DNA of 40,573 nt from Anaerostipes sp. (GCA_028704435.1 JAQWFL010000024.1:1-40573), one strand, 5' to 3'; counted from the first letter of the stretch, positions 15,426 to 24,846 are shown. Notes: generated from the sequence alone by a model not told the origin. A program made the numbers and translations.

Positions 15426-16415
15426 CTAAATATATCCGAGAATTCCTCGAATCGATACTTCTCCTGAAATTACCGTATATACTTCATGACTGGCATCCTC
15501 TACCATAAGTTCTCCCTTTTGGTCAATTCCAAGGGACAAAACTTCTTGTTTTTGATTCTGTCTTACAATTGTAATTGGCTTGTTACGATGAATTAAAAGT
15601 TCATTATATTCATCCATAACCTTGGATAAATCACCGGTTTCTTCAAACTCCTTATAATAGTCCTCAAAAAACTTCAGCACCTTGCATACAAGTAGACATC
15701 TATTTATTTTCATTCTCTGCTCAATAAACAAAGATGTAGCTACATCCTTAACCTCCTCTGGGAAAGACTCTATGTTTACGTTAATTCCAATTCCAACGAT
15801 AACATAGTTTAACTCGTCCATCTGTGCACTTAACTCCGTCAAAATGCCGCACACCTTTTTCCCATGAAAGACAATATCATTGGGCCACTTAATTTGAACG
15901 TCCGCCTTGGCTACATCCTTAATACCCCTTGCAACCGCAAGGGCTGTCACAAGAGTAAGCATAGAACTGCACTCCACTGGAATCTCAGGCCTTAAGACAA
16001 AACTCATGGCAATTCCAGTTCCTTTCTGTTCTTTCCATGCACGTCCTCTCCGACCTCTTCCTTGGTTCTGACAGTCTGCTACAACTAAAGTTCCGTGTGG
16101 CGCACCTTGTTCTGCCAATCGCTTCGCCTCTAAATTTGTAGAATCGATGGTATCATAATAATAAATCTCAGAACCAATCCATGTAGTATCTAGTTCTGTC
16201 ATCAATTCTTCTTTTCCAAGAATATCTGGTGTTGCCTTTAGACAATATCCACGATTACTCACTGATTCAATCTCATACCCAGCTTCCTTTAATCCTTTGA
16301 TATGCTTCCATACCGCCGTTCTGGATACCCCAAGTTTTTGGCACAATTCCTGCCCTGAGATATAAGTATTCTCATGTTTTTTTAGTTCATTTAGTACTTC
16401 TGATTTAACTGACAT
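15426..16415 (-). CDS. birA: Bifunctional biotin-protein ligase / biotin repressor
   Basis: 329 residues. An N-terminal winged helix (about 1-65, GQELCQKLGVSRTAVWKHIKGL) is followed by the biotin ligase core with DSTNLEAKRLA, the biotinyl-AMP loop NQGRGRRGRAWKEQKGTGI (about 117-135), KWPNDIVFHGKKVCGIL and GIGINVN, and a small C-terminal domain. It biotinylates carboxylase subunits and, through the N-terminal domain, can repress biotin genes. No biotin operator or biotin gene is seen near it. It begins directly after the argF stop. Confidence 0.95.
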   Translation of the reverse strand: MSVKSEVLNELKKHENTYISGQELCQKLGVSRTAVWKHIKGLKEAGYEIESVSNRGYCLKATPDILGKEELMTELDTTWIGSEIYYYDTIDSTNLEAKRLAEQGAPHGTLVVADCQNQGRGRRGRAWKEQKGTGIAMSFVLRPEIPVECSSMLTLVTALAVARGIKDVAKADVQIKWPNDIVFHGKKVCGILTELSAQMDELNYVIVGIGINVNIESFPEEVKDVATSLFIEQRMKINRCLLVCKVLKFFEDYYKEFEETGDLSKVMDEYNELLIHRNKPITIVRQNQKQEVLSLGIDQKGELMVEDASHEVYTVISGEVSIRGILGYI

Positions 16416-17351
16416 CTACTCTCCTAAGGTTGCAACCATAACTGCTTTGATTGTATGCATACGATTCTCTGCCTCATCAAAAATAACCTCTGCATGCTGA
16501 TCAAATACTTCTTCTGTAATCTCATTTCCCTTCACTGCTGGAAGGCAATGCATTACAATTGTAGAATCTTTCCCTGTCTTAGCCATCAATTCTTTATTTA
16601 CCTGATAGGGTTTTAATACTGCAACTCTTTCTGCCGCTTTATCTTCTTCTCCCATAGAGCACCATACATCTGTATAAATACAATCTGCTCCCGCAACTGC
16701 ATCTGGATTCTCTGTAAATGTAAGTGTAGAACCTGACTCTTTCGCATACTCCTTGCATTCATCGATTAACTCACTCTCTGGCCATAAGCTTTCTGGTGCA
16801 AGACAAATAAAGTGAAGTCCCATCTTCGCACATCCAATCATCAAAGAATTTCCCATATTGTTTCTACCATCTCCTGCAAATACAAAAGTCAATCCTTTTA
16901 ATGTTCCAAACTGCTCTTTCAATGTTAAGAAATCTGCTAAAATTTGTGTTGGATGATAATCATCTGTTAATCCATTCCATACTGGAACTCCACTATATTT
17001 TGCAAGTTTTTCTACATTCTCGTGTAAGAATCCACGAAACTCAATTCCATCAAACATACGTCCCAACACTCTTGCTGTATCTTCGACACTTTCTTTATAT
17101 CCTAATTGAATATCATCTTTTCCTAGATATTCAGGATGCCCACCTTCGTCAATACATCCAATGGTAAAAGAACATCTTGTACGTGTACTTGGTTTCTCAA
17201 AAATCAACGCAACGTTCTTTCCTTTTAAACTGTTTCCAGTAATTCCTTTTTTCTTGTCTGCTTTTAACTTTGCAGCTAAATCAATAAAATATTCAATTTC
17301 TTCTGGTGTAAAATCTTTTAATGTTAAAAAGCTTCTTCCCTTTAAATTCAT
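16416..17351 (-). CDS. argF: Ornithine carbamoyltransferase
   Basis: 311 residues from ATG 17351 ([14 protein letters not shown]) with GGAGGA eight bases upstream. The frame is open further upstream without a ribosome binding site. Motifs are the carbamoyl-phosphate loop [11 protein letters not shown] (about 52-62), the [15 protein letters not shown] segment, SMGEE, and the ornithine-site [13 protein letters not shown] (about 271-283). It condenses carbamoyl phosphate and ornithine to citrulline in arginine synthesis, or runs in reverse in catabolism. The neighbours are not arginine genes. A putrescine carbamoyltransferase cannot be wholly excluded by eye, but the HCLP motif and length favour ArgF. 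Confidence 0.92.
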   Translation of the reverse strand: MNLKGRSFLTLKDFTPEEIEYFIDLAAKLKADKKKGITGNSLKGKNVALIFEKPSTRTRCSFTIGCIDEGGHPEYLGKDDIQLGYKESVEDTARVLGRMFDGIEFRGFLHENVEKLAKYSGVPVWNGLTDDYHPTQILADFLTLKEQFGTLKGLTFVFAGDGRNNMGNSLMIGCAKMGLHFICLAPESLWPESELIDECKEYAKESGSTLTFTENPDAVAGADCIYTDVWCSMGEEDKAAERVAVLKPYQVNKELMAKTGKDSTIVMHCLPAVKGNEITEEVFDQHAEVIFDEAENRMHTIKAVMVATLGE

Positions 17352-17390
17352 AACATTTCCTCCGATATATTTTTTTCGCCATATGAACTG

Positions 17391-17419
17391 ATTATATAAC
17401 ATCTTTTTTTATTTTTCCA
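17391..17419 (-). promoter_or_regulatory. Probable promoter of argF
   Basis: Minus strand: TGGAAA (17414-17419), 17-base spacer, TATAAT (17391-17396), with the -35 inside the end of the SGNH hydrolase gene. The -35 is weak. Confidence 0.45.
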
Positions 17420-18068
17420 CCCTTTCAAGGATTTCCTTTACTTTCTCCCCAATGGCCCTTCCAAGGCTTCCATGACTTTCTGGTTCCATATGACAAGCAT
17501 CCACTTGTGATGGCTTTGCATACTTTGCCGCGTCTAAAAAATCAATTCCATATGCTTTCGCATACTCCTCGTAAATTGGGGCAAGTCTTTTAGAATACTC
17601 CAACGCTCTCTCAAACCCCATCTCTTCTCCTGCTGGGATCTGTGCAACATTATCTCCAATATGAATTGGTGACACAAGAAGAATGTCTGCTGGCTTTCCA
17701 TCTTCTCTTTTTTGGGGCGTTATTTCTAATATTTTCTTTATCAAACATTCTACTGCTTTTCCAATGGTAATAGGCGTCAGTCCAAAACGAACTTTCAAAT
17801 CATTGGTTCCAAGCATTAATATTACCAAGTCCACCGGTCCATGAGAATGAAGGCATGGATCTAAATATTCAAGTCCAATCCGTCCCGGACGAATCACATC
17901 ATCAAAACATGTGGTTCTTCCATTTAATCCTTCTTCAATAACTCTTGCATCTTCTTTTACCATCTTCTGCAAAACACCTGGCCATCGCACCTCATAATCA
18001 TATCGAAATCCAGTATGAGGATTATACCCATATGTATTAGAATCTCCAAAGCATACAATTGTTTTCAT
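17409..18068 (-). CDS. SGNH/GDSL-family hydrolase (arylesterase-like)
   Basis: 219 residues. Block I is TIVCFGDSNTYGYNP with the nucleophile serine at about residue 9, block II EEGLNGRTT, block III LMLGTNDLK, and the DACHMEPESHGSLG segment (about 191-204) supplies the Asp and His. There is no signal peptide, so it is a cytoplasmic esterase or deacylase with unknown substrate, resembling the TesA/arylesterase branch that begins with a GDSNT motif. It is followed by argF and preceded by a terminator hairpin. Confidence 0.88.
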   Translation of the reverse strand: MKTIVCFGDSNTYGYNPHTGFRYDYEVRWPGVLQKMVKEDARVIEEGLNGRTTCFDDVIRPGRIGLEYLDPCLHSHGPVDLVILMLGTNDLKVRFGLTPITIGKAVECLIKKILEITPQKREDGKPADILLVSPIHIGDNVAQIPAGEEMGFERALEYSKRLAPIYEEYAKAYGIDFLDAAKYAKPSQVDACHMEPESHGSLGRAIGEKVKEILERVEK

Positions 18069-18096
18069 TCTAACTCCTTTCCTTCTATAACAGAGA

Positions 18097-18123
18097 AAGG
18101 CAGTCGCTTTTTACGACTGCCTT
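18097..18123 (-). terminator. Terminator hairpin after the amino acid ABC operon
   Basis: A perfect 10-base-pair stem, AAGGCAGTCG (18097-18106) with CGACTGCCTT (18114-18123), and a seven-base loop. The T-rich tail on the minus strand is interrupted (TTTCTCTG), so termination may be partial. Confidence 0.65.
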
Positions 18124-18134
18124 CTTTGTAATGT

Positions 18135-18866
18135 TTATAACACCTGATTTAAAAAGTTAATAGTTCTCTCTTCTTTTGGATGTGCTAATACTTCCTCTGG
18201 TGTTCCCTGTTCTACAATATACCCGCCATCCATAAAGATAATACGATCTGCAACTTCTCTGGCAAATCCCATCTCATGGGTTACAACTACCATTGTCATC
18301 CCGTTCTTTGCAAGCTGCTTCATGACATTTAGTACTTCTCCAACCATCTCTGGATCAAGGGCACTGGTTGGCTCATCAAACAACATAATATCTGGATGCA
18401 TGGCCAAGGCTCTTGCAATGGCAACACGCTGCTTCTGCCCTCCAGATAACTGTGCTGGATATACATCTGCCTTATCAGAAAGTCCAACTTCTTGAAGCAA
18501 TGATAATCCTGTTGTCTTTGCTTCCTCCGTTGTCATCTTCTTTAATTCTACTGGTGCCATCATAATATTCTCGATAACTGTCTTATGTGGAAATAGATTA
18601 AAGTGCTGAAATACCATTCCAATATTCTCTCTCACTTTATTAATATCCGTTTCCTTGTCTGTAATATTGAATCCGTCGATTTCTACATCTCCCCCTGTAA
18701 TTGACTCTAAACGATTCAAACAGCGAAGAAATGTACTTTTTCCAGACCCAGATGGACCGATTAAACATACAACCTCTCCATCGGCTACTTCAACATCCAT
18801 CCCTTTTAGTACTTCCAAAGAACCAAAGCTCTTTATAAGCCCTCTTACTTTTACTTTACTTTCCAT
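18135..18866 (-). CDS. Polar amino acid ABC transporter, ATP-binding protein
   Basis: 243 residues. Walker [19 protein letters not shown] (about 37-54), Q-loop [18 protein letters not shown] signature [18 protein letters not shown] (about 137-154), Walker [17 protein letters not shown] and the switch histidine [17 protein letters not shown] all fit the GlnQ/HisP subfamily. It energises uptake of a polar amino acid such as glutamine, histidine or cystine. The start overlaps the permease stop by 11 bases. Last gene of a binding protein-permease-ATPase operon. Confidence 0.95.
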   Translation of the reverse strand: MESKVKVRGLIKSFGSLEVLKGMDVEVADGEVVCLIGPSGSGKSTFLRCLNRLESITGGDVEIDGFNITDKETDINKVRENIGMVFQHFNLFPHKTVIENIMMAPVELKKMTTEEAKTTGLSLLQEVGLSDKADVYPAQLSGGQKQRVAIARALAMHPDIMLFDEPTSALDPEMVGEVLNVMKQLAKNGMTMVVVTHEMGFAREVADRIIFMDGGYIVEQGTPEEVLAHPKEERTINFLNQVL

Positions 18867-19539
18867 AAGACATTCTCCTTTCTAGTACATTGGCTACCTT
18901 AGAAAGGATTGTACAAATTACCAAGTAGTAAACTGCTGCAATAAGATAAATAGACATAACGTCGGCAGATTCATTTGCAGAAATAATCTTACTGTTAAAA
19001 GTTAATTCTCTTAACCCAATGGCAGATATTAAAGATGTATCCTTTAAGGAAATAATAAACTGATTAATAATTGATGGTAACATAGTTCTAATTGCCTGTG
19101 GTAAAATGACCTTTCTCATGGCCTTTCCATAAGTCAATCCTAAACTCCTTGCTGCTTCCATCTGTCCTCTATCTACAGATTCAATTCCTCCTCGGACAAT
19201 CTCAGCCATATATGCACCTGCATTCAAACTAAGTGCAACTACACCTGCTGTAAATCCTCCTCCAAAGTCATTCCAATTCATTCCCATTGGTTGTAAAATA
19301 CTGCCTGCGACACCAAAGTACATAATAAATACTTGTACCAATAATGGCGTTCCTCGAATGATATCGATATAGATTGTTGCAATAAAGTTTAAAATCTTGT
19401 TACTTGATACCTTAAACATACCAAATACAATACCTAAAATACTTGCAAAAACCAATGATACGATAGTCAAACGAACTGTTAGCCCTAATGCATCTATAAA
19501 ACTTGGGGCATATTGTTGAAATAGTTCTATAAAGTTCAT
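18856..19539 (-). CDS. Polar amino acid ABC transporter, permease
   Basis: 227 residues with hydrophobic segments near 17-42, 52-75, 86-108 and 185-210. The cytoplasmic EAA-type loop is [38 protein letters not shown] (about 130-167), characteristic of the HisM/GlnP family. It forms the membrane channel, presumably as a homodimer, because no second permease gene is present. Confidence 0.94.
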   Translation of the reverse strand: MNFIELFQQYAPSFIDALGLTVRLTIVSLVFASILGIVFGMFKVSSNKILNFIATIYIDIIRGTPLLVQVFIMYFGVAGSILQPMGMNWNDFGGGFTAGVVALSLNAGAYMAEIVRGGIESVDRGQMEAARSLGLTYGKAMRKVILPQAIRTMLPSIINQFIISLKDTSLISAIGLRELTFNSKIISANESADVMSIYLIAAVYYLVICTILSKVANVLERRMSYGK

Positions 19540-19567
19540 AAGTTACTCCTAATCTAATTTACTAGTC

Positions 19568-20329
19568 TTATTTTGTGTATTTATCAATGATTTCTTGATA
19601 TTTTCCACTCTTCTTGATCTTTTCAAGTCCACTGTTAAATTTCTTGATTAATTCAGCGTTATCACCCTTCTTCACAGCGAATCCATATTCACTTCCTTCA
19701 TTTGAAGTATAAGCCACTTTTAGCTTTTGTCCCTTTTTGTTGATTTCATAGCTCATAACTGGGAAGTCTTCAAAACATGCTGCTGCATTTCCTGATGTTA
19801 CTTCTTGATACATAGTTGGTGAACTGTCAAATTCTTTTACTTCAAAATTATACTTCTTTGCCATCTTCTTTGAATATTTAGATCCAACAGTTCCCACTTT
19901 TGCTGCAACTGTCTTTCCTTTTAAGTCTTTTAATGATGTAATCTTAGCATCTTTTGCTACAGCAAAACATACTTGAGACTTATAGTAGCTTTTTGAAAAG
20001 TCATACTTTTCTTGTCTTTCTTTGTTAATTGACATACCAGCGATCATACCATCGCTTTCCCCTGATTCTACAGAAGCCATAGCTGCATCAAATCCTAATG
20101 CACTCACTTCATACTTAAAACCTTCTTCTTTTGCAATTGCTTCTAAAAGCTCTAAGTCAATTCCTTCTCTTTTTCCATCCTTGTTTTCATATTCAAATGG
20201 TGCAAATGTTGTGTCTGTTGCAATCTTGTAAGTCTTCTCTCCACTAGACTTCTTATTTCCACCACAGGCAACTAAACTAAGTGCCATAACCGCAGCCAAT
20301 CCAACTGCTAAAACTCGTTTCATTCTCAT
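19568..20329 (-). CDS. Polar amino acid ABC transporter, substrate-binding lipoprotein
   Basis: 253 residues. The N-terminus is a lipoprotein signal, MRMKRVLAVGLAAVMALSLV, followed by ACGG with the lipidated cysteine at about residue 22. The mature part is a type II periplasmic-binding fold of the SBP_bac_3 family with IATDTTFAPFEYENKDGKREGIDLELLEAIA, MIAGMSINKERQEKYDFSKSYY, and KVGTVGSKY. The conserved arginine in NKERQ would clamp the amino acid carboxylate. It is anchored to the outer face of the membrane and delivers substrate to the permease. AGGAGG eight bases before the first ATG supports the longer start over MKRVL. Confidence 0.94.
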   Translation of the reverse strand: MRMKRVLAVGLAAVMALSLVACGGNKKSSGEKTYKIATDTTFAPFEYENKDGKREGIDLELLEAIAKEEGFKYEVSALGFDAAMASVESGESDGMIAGMSINKERQEKYDFSKSYYKSQVCFAVAKDAKITSLKDLKGKTVAAKVGTVGSKYSKKMAKKYNFEVKEFDSSPTMYQEVTSGNAAACFEDFPVMSYEINKKGQKLKVAYTSNEGSEYGFAVKKGDNAELIKKFNSGLEKIKKSGKYQEIIDKYTK

Positions 20330-20385
20330 TCTTTCGTCCTCCTAAATTTTTTTACAATGACTCAAAAGTTAATGTATTAACACAT

Positions 20386-20414
20386 ATTATATAATATTTT
20401 AAATCTATGGTCAA
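20386..20414 (-). promoter_or_regulatory. Promoter of the amino acid ABC operon
   Basis: Minus strand: TTGACC (20409-20414), 17 bases, TATAAT (20386-20391). The leader before the binding-protein ATG is about 50 bases and shows no riboswitch-like structure. Confidence 0.75.
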
Positions 20415-20452
20415 CTAAAGCGGTAACGTCTTACATTGGCTAAGACTACAAA

Positions 20453-20483
20453 AAGGCACAATTTAACTTGTAAACTGTGCCTT
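20453..20483 (-). terminator. Terminator after the SPFH gene
   Basis: Minus strand AAGGCACA (20476-20483) pairs with TGTGCCTT (20453-20460), with an inner partial stem, and the TTTT tail continues below 20453. It closes the unit ending with the SPFH protein. Confidence 0.7.
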
Positions 20484-20506
20484 CGCTTTTTTGATTCTAT
20501 AACATT

Positions 20507-21460
20507 TTATAACTCTTGTAATGTAGGATTTTCCTCTTTTTCTTCATCCTTTGACGCAACTTCTGTTATAGATTTCACAAGTCCTGCAATTCCCTGAATC
20601 TCAGATGGAATAATAATCTTTGTAGCTTTTCCATCTGCTGCCTTAGCAAATGCTTCTAAGCTCTTTATTTGGATGACCGCATCATCTGCTCCTGCCTCTT
20701 TAATATAACGAATAGCATCTGCATTGGCTAATTGGATCTGCTTAATTGCTTCTGCCTCTCCTTCCGCTTCACGAATGGTTGCCTCTTTCTTTGCCTCTGC
20801 TCTTAAGATTGCTGATTCTTTCTCTCCTTCTGCCTCTAAGACAACGGATTGTTTGTGTCCTTCTGCTCGGAGTACTTGAGACTTCTTTTCTCCTTCTGCA
20901 ATCAAAATTGATTCTCTTCGTTCACGTTCTGCTTTCATTTGTTTTTCCATGGCATCCTGAATTGCCGCTGGTGGAATAATATTCTTAAGTTCCACACGAT
21001 TCACCTTAATTCCCCATGGATCTGTAGCCTCATCTAAAGTAGCTCTCATCTTTGTATTAATAGTCTCTCTTGATGTTAGTGTCTGGTCAAGTTCAAGATC
21101 ACCAATAATATTACGAAGAGTTGTAGCTGTTAGATTCTCAATAGCCATAATTGGATTCTCAACACCATAGCTGTAAAGCTTTGGGTCTGTTATTTGAAAA
21201 TATACAACAGTATCAATTCGCATGGTTACATTATCTTTTGTAATAACTGGTTGTGGTGGAAAATCTACCACTTGTTCTTTTAGATTCACTTTCTTCGCCA
21301 CACGATCAATAAATGGTACCTTGATATGAAGTCCTACTGACCATGTACCTAAAAATGCTCCTAATCTTTCCACTACATATGCATGTGCCTGTGGGACTAT
21401 TCTCACAGACGATACAATAACTAGTATAATGATAAATATTAAAACTATTAGTAATATCAT
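20507..21460 (-). CDS. SPFH/band-7 membrane protein (QmcA/stomatin-like)
   Basis: 317 residues with one N-terminal membrane helix (about 2-20) and the SPFH domain from about residue 20 to 180 (RIVPQAHAYVVERLGAFLGTW, then VDFPPQPVITKDNVTMRIDTVVYFQI). A charged coiled-coil region (about 185-260) follows in which AEGEK-like blocks recur. Such proteins oligomerise into rings on the cytoplasmic or outer face of membranes and organise microdomains or proteases. The NfeD partner is encoded 10 bases upstream, a classic pairing. Confidence 0.92.
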   Translation of the reverse strand: MILLIVLIFIIILVIVSSVRIVPQAHAYVVERLGAFLGTWSVGLHIKVPFIDRVAKKVNLKEQVVDFPPQPVITKDNVTMRIDTVVYFQITDPKLYSYGVENPIMAIENLTATTLRNIIGDLELDQTLTSRETINTKMRATLDEATDPWGIKVNRVELKNIIPPAAIQDAMEKQMKAERERRESILIAEGEKKSQVLRAEGHKQSVVLEAEGEKESAILRAEAKKEATIREAEGEAEAIKQIQLANADAIRYIKEAGADDAVIQIKSLEAFAKAADGKATKIIIPSEIQGIAGLVKSITEVASKDEEKEENPTLQEL

Positions 21461-21469
21461 ATTTTTCTC

Positions 21470-21898
21470 CTATTTTTCTTTTACAATTAAATTGACGCCT
21501 CGTATTTCTTCAACGATTACTTCTGTTCCCTCTGAAATCACAACATCAATTTCTGTTGACTTTGCACTCCAGTCCATTCCATTGATAAACACAATTCCTT
21601 TTCCCTGAACATTTTCAATGGTTTCTTTTACAATCGCTGTTTCCCCAATTAAACTCTCTGCATTGGTCTTTTCTGTTTTCCCATTGAAATACTTTTGAGC
21701 AATGGGTCTTGTAACCAAAAACAAAGAGAGAGAAACCAGAATCCATAGGATAACTTGTGCATAAAATGGTGCTCCCACTCCAGCAAGAATTGCGGCAGCA
21801 ATTGCTCCACCAGCAAACCATATACTTGTCAATCCCAGAGTAGCAATTTCAATCAGTAAAAACACTGCAACTGCTATTAACCAATATACTGGATACAT
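21470..21898 (-). CDS. NfeD-like membrane protein
   Basis: 142 residues. Three hydrophobic segments (about 5-20, 28-44 and 46-65) precede a soluble C-terminal OB-fold domain (about 80-142) that begins SLIGETAIVKETIENVQGKG and contains NGMDWSAKSTE, the pattern of short NfeD proteins. The partner SPFH protein is immediately downstream. The pair is thought to build membrane scaffolds. No serine-protease ClpP-like N-terminal domain is present, so this is the short form. Confidence 0.9.
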   Translation of the reverse strand: MYPVYWLIAVAVFLLIEIATLGLTSIWFAGGAIAAAILAGVGAPFYAQVILWILVSLSLFLVTRPIAQKYFNGKTEKTNAESLIGETAIVKETIENVQGKGIVFINGMDWSAKSTEIDVVISEGTEVIVEEIRGVNLIVKEK

Positions 21899-21903
21899 TT
21901 TGA

Positions 21904-22671
21904 TTACCTTTCCTTCCTTTGACGTCTAGCTTCATACATTAATAATCCGCTCGCCATAGCAGCATTTAATGATTCTACTTTTCCATCCATTGGAATCCGA
22001 ATCAGTTTGTCTGCGTTTTTTGATAGTTCATCTGTCAAGCCATTTCCCTCATTTCCGATGAGAAAACAGCTTTGTGTCTCAAATGGTTCTTTTGTAAAAT
22101 CCACTCCATCTAAATGAGCTGCATACAGTGTAATTTTCTCTTCTTTCAGCCTTTTTACCACTTCCATGGTATCTTCTATATATACAAATGGAACTCTAAA
22201 AATAGAACCCATTGTAGATCGGATTACCTTTGGATTGAATATATCGACTGTCTCTTTTGTCATAATAATCCCACCAATTCCAGCACCTTCACCAGTTCTT
22301 AAAATGGTTCCAAGGTTTCCCGGATCTTGAAGATTTTCAAGGAATAAAAGATTCTGCTCTTTTTGACTTATCACATCCTCTAAAGTATATGCGGGACATC
22401 TCACAAGGGATAAAACTCCTTGAGGTGTCTGGGTATCTGACATATCTTTCATTACTTCGTCTGATACAATATCATAATCCCCATTTATCAAGTCTTTATG
22501 TGCTTCATAAAAATGTTCTGTCACAAATGTCTTTTGATATAAAGAAGTAGGAATTTCTTCAAACATGCGAATTCCCTCTACTACAAATTGCCCAGATTTT
22601 CTTCTTTCTCTAGCGCTTTTTTCTATCTTTTTAATTTGCTTAATCTGCTTATTTTGTACTGTTGTTATCAT
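21904..22671 (-). CDS. SpoU/TrmH-family rRNA 2'-O-methyltransferase (RlmB-like)
   Basis: 255 residues. An N-terminal substrate-binding domain (about 1-95, with a QFVVEGIRMFEE core) precedes a SPOUT methyltransferase domain with motif 1 LENLQDPGNLGTILRTGEGAG (about 110-130), motif 2 FLIGNEGNGLTDEL (about 203-216) and motif 3 IPMDGKVESLNAAMASGLLMYE (about 225-246), the knotted AdoMet site. It modifies a ribose in rRNA; the exact nucleotide cannot be told from sequence alone. It lies five bases upstream of NfeD and three after ktrA, so it is part of a mixed operon. Confidence 0.92.
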   Translation of the reverse strand: MITTVQNKQIKQIKKIEKSARERRKSGQFVVEGIRMFEEIPTSLYQKTFVTEHFYEAHKDLINGDYDIVSDEVMKDMSDTQTPQGVLSLVRCPAYTLEDVISQKEQNLLFLENLQDPGNLGTILRTGEGAGIGGIIMTKETVDIFNPKVIRSTMGSIFRVPFVYIEDTMEVVKRLKEEKITLYAAHLDGVDFTKEPFETQSCFLIGNEGNGLTDELSKNADKLIRIPMDGKVESLNAAMASGLLMYEARRQRKER

Positions 22672-22674
22672 ACC

Positions 22675-23319
22675 CTACCTAATCTTCGCAATATATTTTT
22701 TATCACCAATCACTATAAGACTATCTGTAGCCTCCAAAATACGATCAGGGTCTGGAGAACCGTCAAATTCATCTCCAGTATGAATTGCCACAACATTGAT
22801 GCTGTATTTTCCACGTAAATCTAACTGGCGAAGTGTCTTTCCAACCCACTGGCTCTTAATATGAATCTCAATTACACTTGTTTTCTTTGACAAATCAATC
22901 AAATCCATAATTGTTCCACTGGCAAGGTTGTAGGCAATTCGTTTTCCCATCTCAGTTTCTGGATATACAACCTTATCTGCCCCAACACGCTTTAGAATCT
23001 CTCCTTTAATATGTCCATCTGCTTTAGCTAAAATATAAGGAACACCTAATTCTTTTGCTGTCATAATTGCCATGACACTGGCTTCTAAACTTTCTGCTGT
23101 AGCAACCACTGCTCCATCTACAGAATCAAGCCCAATAGTTTTCATAATCTCTATGTCCATAACATCTGCACACACTGCACATGTAACGTCATCTGCAATA
23201 CTACGCACCAACTCTTCACTTTTATCAACTGCTAAAACTTCTGCTCCGTTAAGCATGAGATTTTTTGCCACACTAGACCCAAACTTTCCCAAACCAAACA
23301 CTGCATACGACTTTGCCAT
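22675..23319 (-). CDS. ktrA: Potassium uptake regulatory subunit KtrA/TrkA
   Basis: 214 residues. An N-terminal RCK Rossmann domain (YAVFGLGKFGSSVAKNLMLNGAEVLAVDKSEE) binds nucleotides, and a C-terminal TrkA_C domain (about 135-214) has WVGKTLRQLDLRGKYSINVVAI. One RCK copy and about 215 residues fit KtrA, which forms an octameric ring on the KtrB dimer, rather than the two-copy TrkA of enterobacteria. The TrkA_C domain binds c-di-AMP in related proteins. The gene follows ktrB by 12 bases. Confidence 0.92.
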   Translation of the reverse strand: MAKSYAVFGLGKFGSSVAKNLMLNGAEVLAVDKSEELVRSIADDVTCAVCADVMDIEIMKTIGLDSVDGAVVATAESLEASVMAIMTAKELGVPYILAKADGHIKGEILKRVGADKVVYPETEMGKRIAYNLASGTIMDLIDLSKKTSVIEIHIKSQWVGKTLRQLDLRGKYSINVVAIHTGDEFDGSPDPDRILEATDSLIVIGDKKYIAKIR

Positions 23320-23331
23320 AATAACCTCCCC

Positions 23332-24687
23332 TTATCCAAGAGTAATATTCTCTTCTGGATATTTCGCTAATTTCTTGTTTCCTCGAGTTGTAAATCCTAG
23401 TGCCAGCGACACTGGTCCTACTCGTCCTAAGTACATGGTGCAAATAATTACAATTTTCCCAATATCGTTTAAATTGGGCGTCAGTCCCTTGGTCAGTCCA
23501 ACTGTTGCAAGTGCCGATATAGATTCAAAACACGTTTCCATAAAATTTGAATCATTTGAAATAAGTATGAGTAAAATGGACGTCAACAATACTGTTAAAT
23601 TAACACAAATAATAGTAATCGCCTTTGGGAGAAAACTCTGTGCAATCCCTCTCTTAAATAAAATAACTTGCTTCTCTTGTTTTACTACCGCAATGACACA
23701 ACAAACTACAATTGCCAACGTAATTGTCTTAACTCCACCTGCAGTACCAACTGGGGAACCTCCAATAAACATGAGAATCATAGATATCAAAGACGATCCT
23801 TCTGAAAGGTTTGCCTGTGCAATAGATTCAAATCCTGCTGTTCTTGTTGTTACTGATTGAAACAATGAAGCTTGAATTTTATGCCACAAGGAATAGTCTG
23901 CCATGGTCTTTGGATTATTATATTCAAAAATAAAAATTAGAAATGCTCCGCCAAACACCAATACCATAGATACAACGATAACAATTTTGGAATGAAGAGA
24001 TAGTTTTCGAAAAATATCTTTCATTCGAATCTCTCTTTTCCATAATTGTTTGATAATATGCACACAGTCACGCCATACAATGAAGCCAAGTCCCCCAAGT
24101 GTAATCAATGCCATAATAGAAAAATTAATGACAGGATTAAATACATAGCTTCTCATGCTGTCTAACTTTACAATATCAATTCCCGCATTACAGAATGCAG
24201 AAACAGAATTAAAAACAGATGCCCATATTCCGTACTTCCATCCAAATTCAGGAACAAACTGTGTTGCCATAGCAACACTTCCCATCCCTTCTACAACCAA
24301 AACTCCTTGAAATATTCTTGCAATCAATTTTACAAGTCCCGACATTTCATTGAGTCCATATGATTCTTGAATCAGAATTCTCTCTCTCATAGTTACTCGT
24401 TTCCCAAGAATCAAAAGAAATCCCATAACCATAGTGATAACACCTAATCCACCAATCTGAATTAACAACAATATAACAACTTGTCCAAATAGACTCCAAT
24501 GAGCGACTGTTGGTACTGTAACAAGCCCCGTTACACATACCGATGTGGTTGCCGTAAACAATGCATCCACATAGTTTGTTGCAGTTCCAGATTTTGATGC
24601 AATTGGCAGGGTTAATAATAACGACCCTATTAATATAATCAAAAGAAATCCCATCAAAATAATCTGAACTGGTTTCAGTTTCTTCAT
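23332..24687 (-). CDS. ktrB: Potassium transporter membrane subunit KtrB/TrkH
   Basis: 451 residues with about ten membrane segments and four P-loop repeats. The filter-like segments are TTATSVCVTGLVTVPT, NSVSAFCNAGIDIV, SVTTRTAGFESI and SISALATVGLTKGL, with the gating-loop-like GGSPVGTAGGVKT between repeats. The length fits KtrB. Together with the adjacent KtrA it imports K+ coupled to Na+. A large antisense open frame exists on the plus strand across this gene, but the conserved repeats show that the minus strand is the coding one. Confidence 0.93.
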   Translation of the reverse strand: MKKLKPVQIILMGFLLIILIGSLLLTLPIASKSGTATNYVDALFTATTSVCVTGLVTVPTVAHWSLFGQVVILLLIQIGGLGVITMVMGFLLILGKRVTMRERILIQESYGLNEMSGLVKLIARIFQGVLVVEGMGSVAMATQFVPEFGWKYGIWASVFNSVSAFCNAGIDIVKLDSMRSYVFNPVINFSIMALITLGGLGFIVWRDCVHIIKQLWKREIRMKDIFRKLSLHSKIVIVVSMVLVFGGAFLIFIFEYNNPKTMADYSLWHKIQASLFQSVTTRTAGFESIAQANLSEGSSLISMILMFIGGSPVGTAGGVKTITLAIVVCCVIAVVKQEKQVILFKRGIAQSFLPKAITIICVNLTVLLTSILLILISNDSNFMETCFESISALATVGLTKGLTPNLNDIGKIVIICTMYLGRVGPVSLALGFTTRGNKKLAKYPEENITLG

Positions 24688-24710
24688 AACAATAACTCTC
24701 TCCCTTATTC

Positions 24711-24765
24711 ATCGCTTACCGCCTATAACGGCGGACGTTGTTTCGCATCCTCGCGGAGCATCTTC
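24711..24765 (-). other. G+C-rich structured leader upstream of ktrB
   Basis: A G+C-rich stretch in otherwise AT-rich surroundings lies 24-78 bases upstream of the ktrB ATG. It contains a perfect stem CCGCC (24719-24723) with GGCGG (24730-24734) and further short complementary pieces (CTC-CGC-GAG near 24753). It is in the ktrB 5' leader if transcription starts near 24775, where TATAGA lies. It does not match the c-di-AMP (ydaO) riboswitch by length or by its conserved segments. It could be a structured leader or a small repeated element. Confidence 0.35.
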
Positions 24766-24802
24766 TATATAATAACAATTCCCAAGGAATTTCTTATTAC
24801 AT

Positions 24803-24846
24803 AAAAAAGCAATCTGAATTCACACACATGAATAGACCGCTTTTTC
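24803..24846 (-). terminator. Terminator of pfkA
   Basis: Minus strand: AAAGCGGTCT pairs with AGATTGCTTT (two G-U), with an inner ATTCA/TGAAT stem, then six T residues (24803-24808). It lies 20 bases after the pfkA stop. Confidence 0.8.

Noticed and set aside
20690-20905. Short repeated DNA blocks in the SPFH gene
   Set aside because: They follow AEGEK-type coiled-coil repeats of the protein, which is normal for this family.
23072-23860. A 262-codon open frame on the plus strand
   Set aside because: It lies wholly antisense to ktrA and ktrB, whose conserved motifs are clear. The translation is low in recognisable structure and follows the codon bias of the opposite strand.
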